Source: Flavobacteriaceae bacterium
GTDB lineage: Bacteria; Bacteroidota; Bacteroidia; Flavobacteriales; Flavobacteriaceae
Reading direction: 5' to 3'
DNA: 8,741 nt
NCBI GenBank assembly: GCA_013042825.1
Contig: JABDPL010000036.1
Coordinates: 1 to 8,741 of the forward strand
The position numbers were made by a program, and so were the translations under genes. Shown here piece after piece: positions 5,636-8,741 of this stretch. The notes under the pieces are model-generated. The model was not told the DNA's origin and made no database searches. It saw nothing but the letters and a program-made list of their open reading frames with translations. Every line of letters starts with the position of its first letter. The first letter of the stretch is position 1.

Positions 5636-6778
5636 ATGAAATTTAATACGAAGACAATCCATGGTGGTCAGGAGCACGATCCGGCCTATGGAGCCGTGAT
5701 GCCACCTATTTATCAAACATCCACCTATGCTCAATCCACTCCCGGTGGTCACAAGGGCTACGAATATTCACGGACGCATAATCCAACACGAAACGCTCTG
5801 GAAAAAGCTTTTGCAAGTATTGAGAACGGAACGTTCGGATTGGCATTTGGCTCCGGAATGGCGGCCATAGATGCGGTAATCAAATTACTCAGTCCGGGAG
5901 ATGAGGTCATATCGACCAACGACCTTTATGGAGGAACTTATAGATTGTTTACCAAGGTCTTTGAAAACTATGGCATAAAGTTTCATTTTACCTCCATGTC
6001 AAGTCCGGAAAAAATCCTTCCCTTGATTAATAATAATACCAAATTGATCTGGGTGGAAACGCCAACCAACCCTATGATGAATATCATTGATATAAAGGCA
6101 ATGGCCGAATTGACAAAGGGTAATAATATTTTACTGGCCGTAGATAATACCTTTGCCACCCCATATTTGCAACAACCATTGGAGCTTGGCGCCCATATAG
6201 TGATGCATTCGGCTACAAAATATTTGGCCGGTCACAGCGATGTGGTAATGGGGGCTCTTGTTGTTAATGATAAGTTACTGGCCGAACGATTATATTTCCT
6301 GCAAAATGCGAGTGGTGCTGTTTGTGGGCCAATGGACAGTTTCTTAACCCTAAGAGGGATCAAAACCTTACATGTGCGCATGCAGCGGCACTGCGAGAAT
6401 GCCAGAGCCGTAGCTGAGTTCCTCGAAAACCACCCCAAGATAGATAAGGTTTATTGGCCGGGCTTAGAAGATCATCCAAATCATGAGATCGCACGTTCTC
6501 AGATGAAGGATTATGGTGGGATGCTCTCCTTCATAACCAAGGGTAATGATTATGATGAGGCTGTGCGCATAGTTGAAAGGCTGAAAATATTCACCTTGGC
6601 TGAATCGCTTGGCGGTGTCGAATCTTTAGCAGGCCATCCTGCTAGTATGACCCATGCCAGCATTCCAAAAGAAGAACGGGAGAAATCGGGTGTTATCGAT
6701 GCCCTGATACGTTTAAGCGTGGGGATTGAGGATAGCGAGGACCTGATTGCAGACCTCAAGCAGGCCATGCAAGATTAA
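5636..6778 (+). CDS. metB: Cystathionine gamma-synthase or lyase (PLP-dependent trans-sulfuration enzyme)
   Basis: The 380-residue product is a full-length Cys/Met-metabolism PLP enzyme. Visible active-site features are the PLP-forming lysine K195 in HSATKY, D170 in AVDNTFATPY, Y98 in DLYGG (ring stacking), Y44 and R46 in YEYSRTHNPTR, the phosphate-binding FGSGMAA loop (71-77), SLGGVES (324-330), and R359, which should bind substrate carboxylate. The synthase joins an activated homoserine ester with cysteine to make cystathionine for methionine synthesis; the lyase breaks cystathionine to cysteine. LAESLGGVES and GIEDSEDLIADL closely match my recollection of E. coli MetB, so synthase is favoured, but the two activities are hard to separate by sequence and some enzymes do both. 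It is a single-gene unit; its stop lies five bases from the stop of the convergent gene. Confidence 0.88.
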   Translation: MKFNTKTIHGGQEHDPAYGAVMPPIYQTSTYAQSTPGGHKGYEYSRTHNPTRNALEKAFASIENGTFGLAFGSGMAAIDAVIKLLSPGDEVISTNDLYGGTYRLFTKVFENYGIKFHFTSMSSPEKILPLINNNTKLIWVETPTNPMMNIIDIKAMAELTKGNNILLAVDNTFATPYLQQPLELGAHIVMHSATKYLAGHSDVVMGALVVNDKLLAERLYFLQNASGAVCGPMDSFLTLRGIKTLHVRMQRHCENARAVAEFLENHPKIDKVYWPGLEDHPNHEIARSQMKDYGGMLSFITKGNDYDEAVRIVERLKIFTLAESLGGVESLAGHPASMTHASIPKEEREKSGVIDALIRLSVGIEDSEDLIADLKQAMQD

Positions 6779-6783
6779 GCCGA

Positions 6784-7569
6784 TTAATCCAGATAATAGA
6801 TATATCCGAAATTGAGCCAGATAAGCCAGTCATTGTACTTGTTGTAACTGAGCTGATGATTTAAACCATCGATCCAGTCGTCGAAATAGATCTGCCATCG
6901 AAGGTCTAACATGAGATCGGAAAGAACGGTAAGCTTATATCTAACCCCAACGCTCGTAACAAGGGAAAACGTAGATCCGTTTTGCGGGTCTATTGATCCC
7001 GGTTCCCAGTAGGAATAAAAATTGTTGGGATTAGCAATATTTTGATCACCATAGGTTGTTGAGGCTTCTGGACTGAAGGCCGTATAATGAACGCCCAGAC
7101 TCACAAAAGGAGCAAACTTGTAAGCAAAAGCCTGGAAGGAGCGTATACTTTTAGGGAAATATTCGAGCTGCATACCAATATCAAAATTATTGGCTTCACC
7201 ACTGTGCGCCCTTAGCCGGTCGGCATTCTCACTCGTCTTATCGGGAGCTACCCATTCGCCAAAATGGTCCAGTTTAGTAAAATTCCATGAAATTTCACTT
7301 CTTAATTTGAAGTGATCGTTAAAGTAGGTATCCGTAGTGTAACAGTTACAATCGGCCCTGTAGGAAAAATTGATGTAATGCACAATACCTATTCCAATAC
7401 CGGAATTTCCCAGGTTCGTTTCTTCATTAAGCCTGCTACCAAAATCTGACCGGAACTGAACCGGTCCTGCGATTACACCGATTTCATGCGAAAATCCTAG
7501 TTGGGAGAACCCTAAATTGCTCATTAGCAATAGGGTTATAATAATAGGTATAAGTTTCAATTTGTGCAT
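6784..7569 (-). CDS. Exported outer-membrane beta-barrel-like protein of unknown function
   Basis: The 261-residue product has an N-terminal signal peptide (about 1-22, MHKLKLIPIIITLLLMSNLGFS) followed by mature sequence starting QLGFSHEIG. The rest alternates aromatic, polar and glycine residues in strand-like blocks, such as IGIGIVHYINFSYRA, HFKLRSEISWNF, FAPFVSLGVHY, FSLVTSVGVRYKL and LMLDLRWQIYF. It ends in an aromatic strand (LIWLNFGYIYYLD), as outer-membrane barrels do. A C-x-C pair at C74/C76 (RADCNCYT) stands out in an otherwise cysteine-free mature chain. It resembles an uncharacterised Flavobacteriaceae family that I recall as THC0290_0291; that name cannot be checked here. It has its own strong promoter and no co-oriented partner gene. 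Confidence 0.75.
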   Translation of the reverse strand: MHKLKLIPIIITLLLMSNLGFSQLGFSHEIGVIAGPVQFRSDFGSRLNEETNLGNSGIGIGIVHYINFSYRADCNCYTTDTYFNDHFKLRSEISWNFTKLDHFGEWVAPDKTSENADRLRAHSGEANNFDIGMQLEYFPKSIRSFQAFAYKFAPFVSLGVHYTAFSPEASTTYGDQNIANPNNFYSYWEPGSIDPQNGSTFSLVTSVGVRYKLTVLSDLMLDLRWQIYFDDWIDGLNHQLSYNKYNDWLIWLNFGYIYYLD

Positions 7570-7604
7570 GGCATGATTTTACGACATTAGCGCACTATCG
7601 CGGA

Positions 7605-7635
7605 CAAATATATAAAATATCGACAAAACAACAAA
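7605..7635 (-). promoter_or_regulatory. Promoter of the outer-membrane protein gene
   Basis: On the minus strand TTTG (complement of 7632-7635), 19 bases, then TATATTTG (complement of 7605-7612) is a complete Bacteroidota promoter. Transcription should start near 7598, leaving a leader of about 29 bases before the ATG at 7569. Confidence 0.75.
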
Positions 7636-7667
7636 TAAATCCGATAAAATGCAATAATAGCTGGGTC

Positions 7668-7690
7668 CTAGTTTATAACACTAAAACTAG
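7668..7690. promoter_or_regulatory. Dyad between the outer-membrane protein and gdhA promoters
   Basis: CTAGTTT (7668-7674) and AAACTAG (7684-7690) are perfect inverted copies separated by nine bases. The site lies upstream of both divergent promoters, about 33 bases behind the -33 box of the outer-membrane protein gene and 64 bases before the gdhA -7 box. The geometry suits a dimeric activator or repressor site, but no regulator gene is nearby. The rest of 7570-7809 shows only AT-rich promoter sequence. Confidence 0.35.
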
Positions 7691-7754
7691 ATATTTATTA
7701 TGCTGTAAGTATTACGAAATTGGAAAAAATAAGGCAAAATTTTTCAATATATCG

Positions 7755-7762
7755 TATCTTTG
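7755..7762 (+). promoter_or_regulatory. Candidate -7 element for gdhA
   Basis: TATCTTTG matches TAnnTTTG exactly. There is no TTG at the normal -33 spacing; the nearest, at 7720-7722, is 32 bases away. A good -7 box without a -33 box is compatible with an activator-dependent promoter. The leader would be about 40 bases and has no recognisable riboswitch. Confidence 0.45.
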
Positions 7763-7809
7763 GGGTCTAATTTGATCGATTAATTGTAAAATCCTTAAAA
7801 TCCATTTTC

Positions 7810-8741
7810 ATGACCAACAAAGTTCAGGAGTTTTTAGAACTGGTTAAAGTTCGAAACGGCAATGAACCTGAGTTTCTACAGGCCGTTGAAGAGGTTGCAA
7901 TAACCGTCCTTCCTTACATCGTACAGCATGACATATATCACGGAAAAAATATCCTGCTCCGCATGTGTGAGCCGGAACGGGTGATTACCTTCAGGGTATG
8001 CTGGGTTGATGATTCGGGAGAGATCCAGGTAAATCGCGGATATCGCATAGAAATGAATTCGGCAATTGGGCCGTATAAAGGCGGATTGCGCTTTCATCCT
8101 ACAGTAAATATGAGTATCCTTAAATTCCTGGCTTTTGAGCAGGTATTTAAAAATAGTTTGACAACACTTCCGATGGGTGGTGGAAAGGGAGGTAGCGATT
8201 TTGACCCTAAAGGAAAAAGCGATGGGGAGATCATGCGCTTTTGCCACGCTTTCATGAGTGAACTTTGGCGTCACATTGGTCCGAATACCGATGTTCCGGC
8301 AGGAGACATTGGTGTTGGCGGAAGGGAAATAGGCTACCTGTTTGGTATGTATAAAAAATTGAAGAACGAGTTTACAGGGGTTCTTACCGGTAAGGGTCTT
8401 AGCTGGGGTGGATCCCTTATCAGACCTGAAGCTACAGGCTACGGAACCGTATATTTCGCGCAGAAAATGTTAGACACAGCTGGTAAATCCATAAAGGGTC
8501 TTACGGCTACCATATCAGGTTCAGGAAATGTGGCCCAATATGCGGCCGAGAAATGTATTCATCTTGGAATTAAGGTCCTCACCCTTTCTGATTCTTCAGG
8601 CTATGTTCACGATCCGGATGGTGTAGATGAAGAGAAGCTTGAGTTTGTTCTTGATCTGAAAAATGTCAAGCGCGGGCGCATCAGCGAATATGTAGAAAAA
8701 TATCCGAACGCGACCTTCCATGAAGGGGAAACGCCATGGAG
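7810..8741 (+). CDS. gdhA: NADP-type glutamate dehydrogenase, 3' end cut by window edge
   Basis: The frame from the ATG at 7810 stays open to the window end, giving 310 full codons of an enzyme normally near 447 residues. Hexameric glutamate dehydrogenase motifs are all present: GPYKGGLRFHP (87-97) with K90, PMGGGKGGSDFDPKGKS (121-137) with catalytic K126, and PAGDIGVGGREIGYL (163-177) with catalytic D166. TGKGLSWGGSLIRPEATGYG (193-212) leads into the nucleotide domain with SGSGNVAQ (236-243). The strand end LSDSSG (259-264) is of the kind seen in NADP-dependent enzymes such as E. coli GdhA. The enzyme makes glutamate from 2-oxoglutarate and ammonium in the cytoplasm. No frameshift is seen, and the start matches the family N-terminus. 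Neighbouring genes downstream are not visible. Confidence 0.96.
   Translation, partial: MTNKVQEFLELVKVRNGNEPEFLQAVEEVAITVLPYIVQHDIYHGKNILLRMCEPERVITFRVCWVDDSGEIQVNRGYRIEMNSAIGPYKGGLRFHPTVNMSILKFLAFEQVFKNSLTTLPMGGGKGGSDFDPKGKSDGEIMRFCHAFMSELWRHIGPNTDVPAGDIGVGGREIGYLFGMYKKLKNEFTGVLTGKGLSWGGSLIRPEATGYGTVYFAQKMLDTAGKSIKGLTATISGSGNVAQYAAEKCIHLGIKVLTLSDSSGYVHDPDGVDEEKLEFVLDLKNVKRGRISEYVEKYPNATFHEGETPW

Noticed and set aside
5561..5752. Minus-strand frame covering the metB promoter and start
   Set aside because: It overlaps a consensus promoter and conserved metB codons; the translation looks random.
7876..8274. Minus-strand frame of 132 codons opposite gdhA
   Set aside because: It is fully antisense to the conserved catalytic part of glutamate dehydrogenase, with no promoter and no recognisable protein features.
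1..8741. Search for mobile elements, CRISPR arrays, defence or secretion cassettes
   Set aside because: No transposase, integrase, repeat array, toxin-antitoxin pair or clustered unknown genes are seen; all long frames fit chromosomal housekeeping or envelope families.

Overview
The window looks like an ordinary chromosomal stretch from a member of the Bacteroidota, most likely a marine Flavobacteriaceae species. The base composition is moderate and AT-leaning by eye. There are essentially no Shine-Dalgarno sequences before the genes. Promoters repeatedly fit the Bacteroidota housekeeping form (TTG or TTTG, 19 bases, then TAnnTTTG). The families present (YicC, DUF1761, a BioF2-like GNAT protein, a DUF4163/DUF3298 lipoprotein, a taxon-restricted outer-membrane barrel, an NADP-type glutamate dehydrogenase) are a familiar flavobacterial mix. 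I cannot name the genus.

Layout, left to right. A minus-strand yicC endoribonuclease gene runs off the left edge (1-785). Divergent from it are two plus-strand genes, a 4HBT-fold acyl-CoA thioesterase (893-1369) and a four-helix DUF1761 membrane protein (1433-1873), closed by a clear intrinsic terminator. That terminator lies inside the last codons of a convergent minus-strand GNAT-like gene (1895-3058). Next on the minus strand is an ArsC/Spx-like thioredoxin-fold protein (3155-3514). Its promoter is interlocked with that of the divergent CPA1 Na+/H+ antiporter (3578-4822). The antiporter stop codon directly abuts the stop of a convergent minus-strand lipoprotein gene (4823-5542). Cystathionine gamma-synthase (5636-6778, plus) follows with a textbook promoter and a 12-bp palindrome, then a convergent outer-membrane barrel protein (6784-7569, minus). 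A 240-bp intergenic region carries divergent promoters and a dyad. NADP-dependent glutamate dehydrogenase (7810 onward, plus) runs off the right edge.

The genes mostly alternate in strand, so nearly every gene is its own transcription unit; the one likely operon is thioesterase plus DUF1761. MetB and GdhA share a nitrogen and amino-acid theme, but nothing physically links them. I see no mobile element, CRISPR array, tRNA, rRNA, prophage or defence cassette. I did not find a new multi-gene system. The points worth a second look are regulatory (interlocked promoters, palindromes, terminator inside coding sequence) plus a few conserved proteins of unknown role. No gene-free stretch exceeds 300 bases; the longest is 7570-7809.
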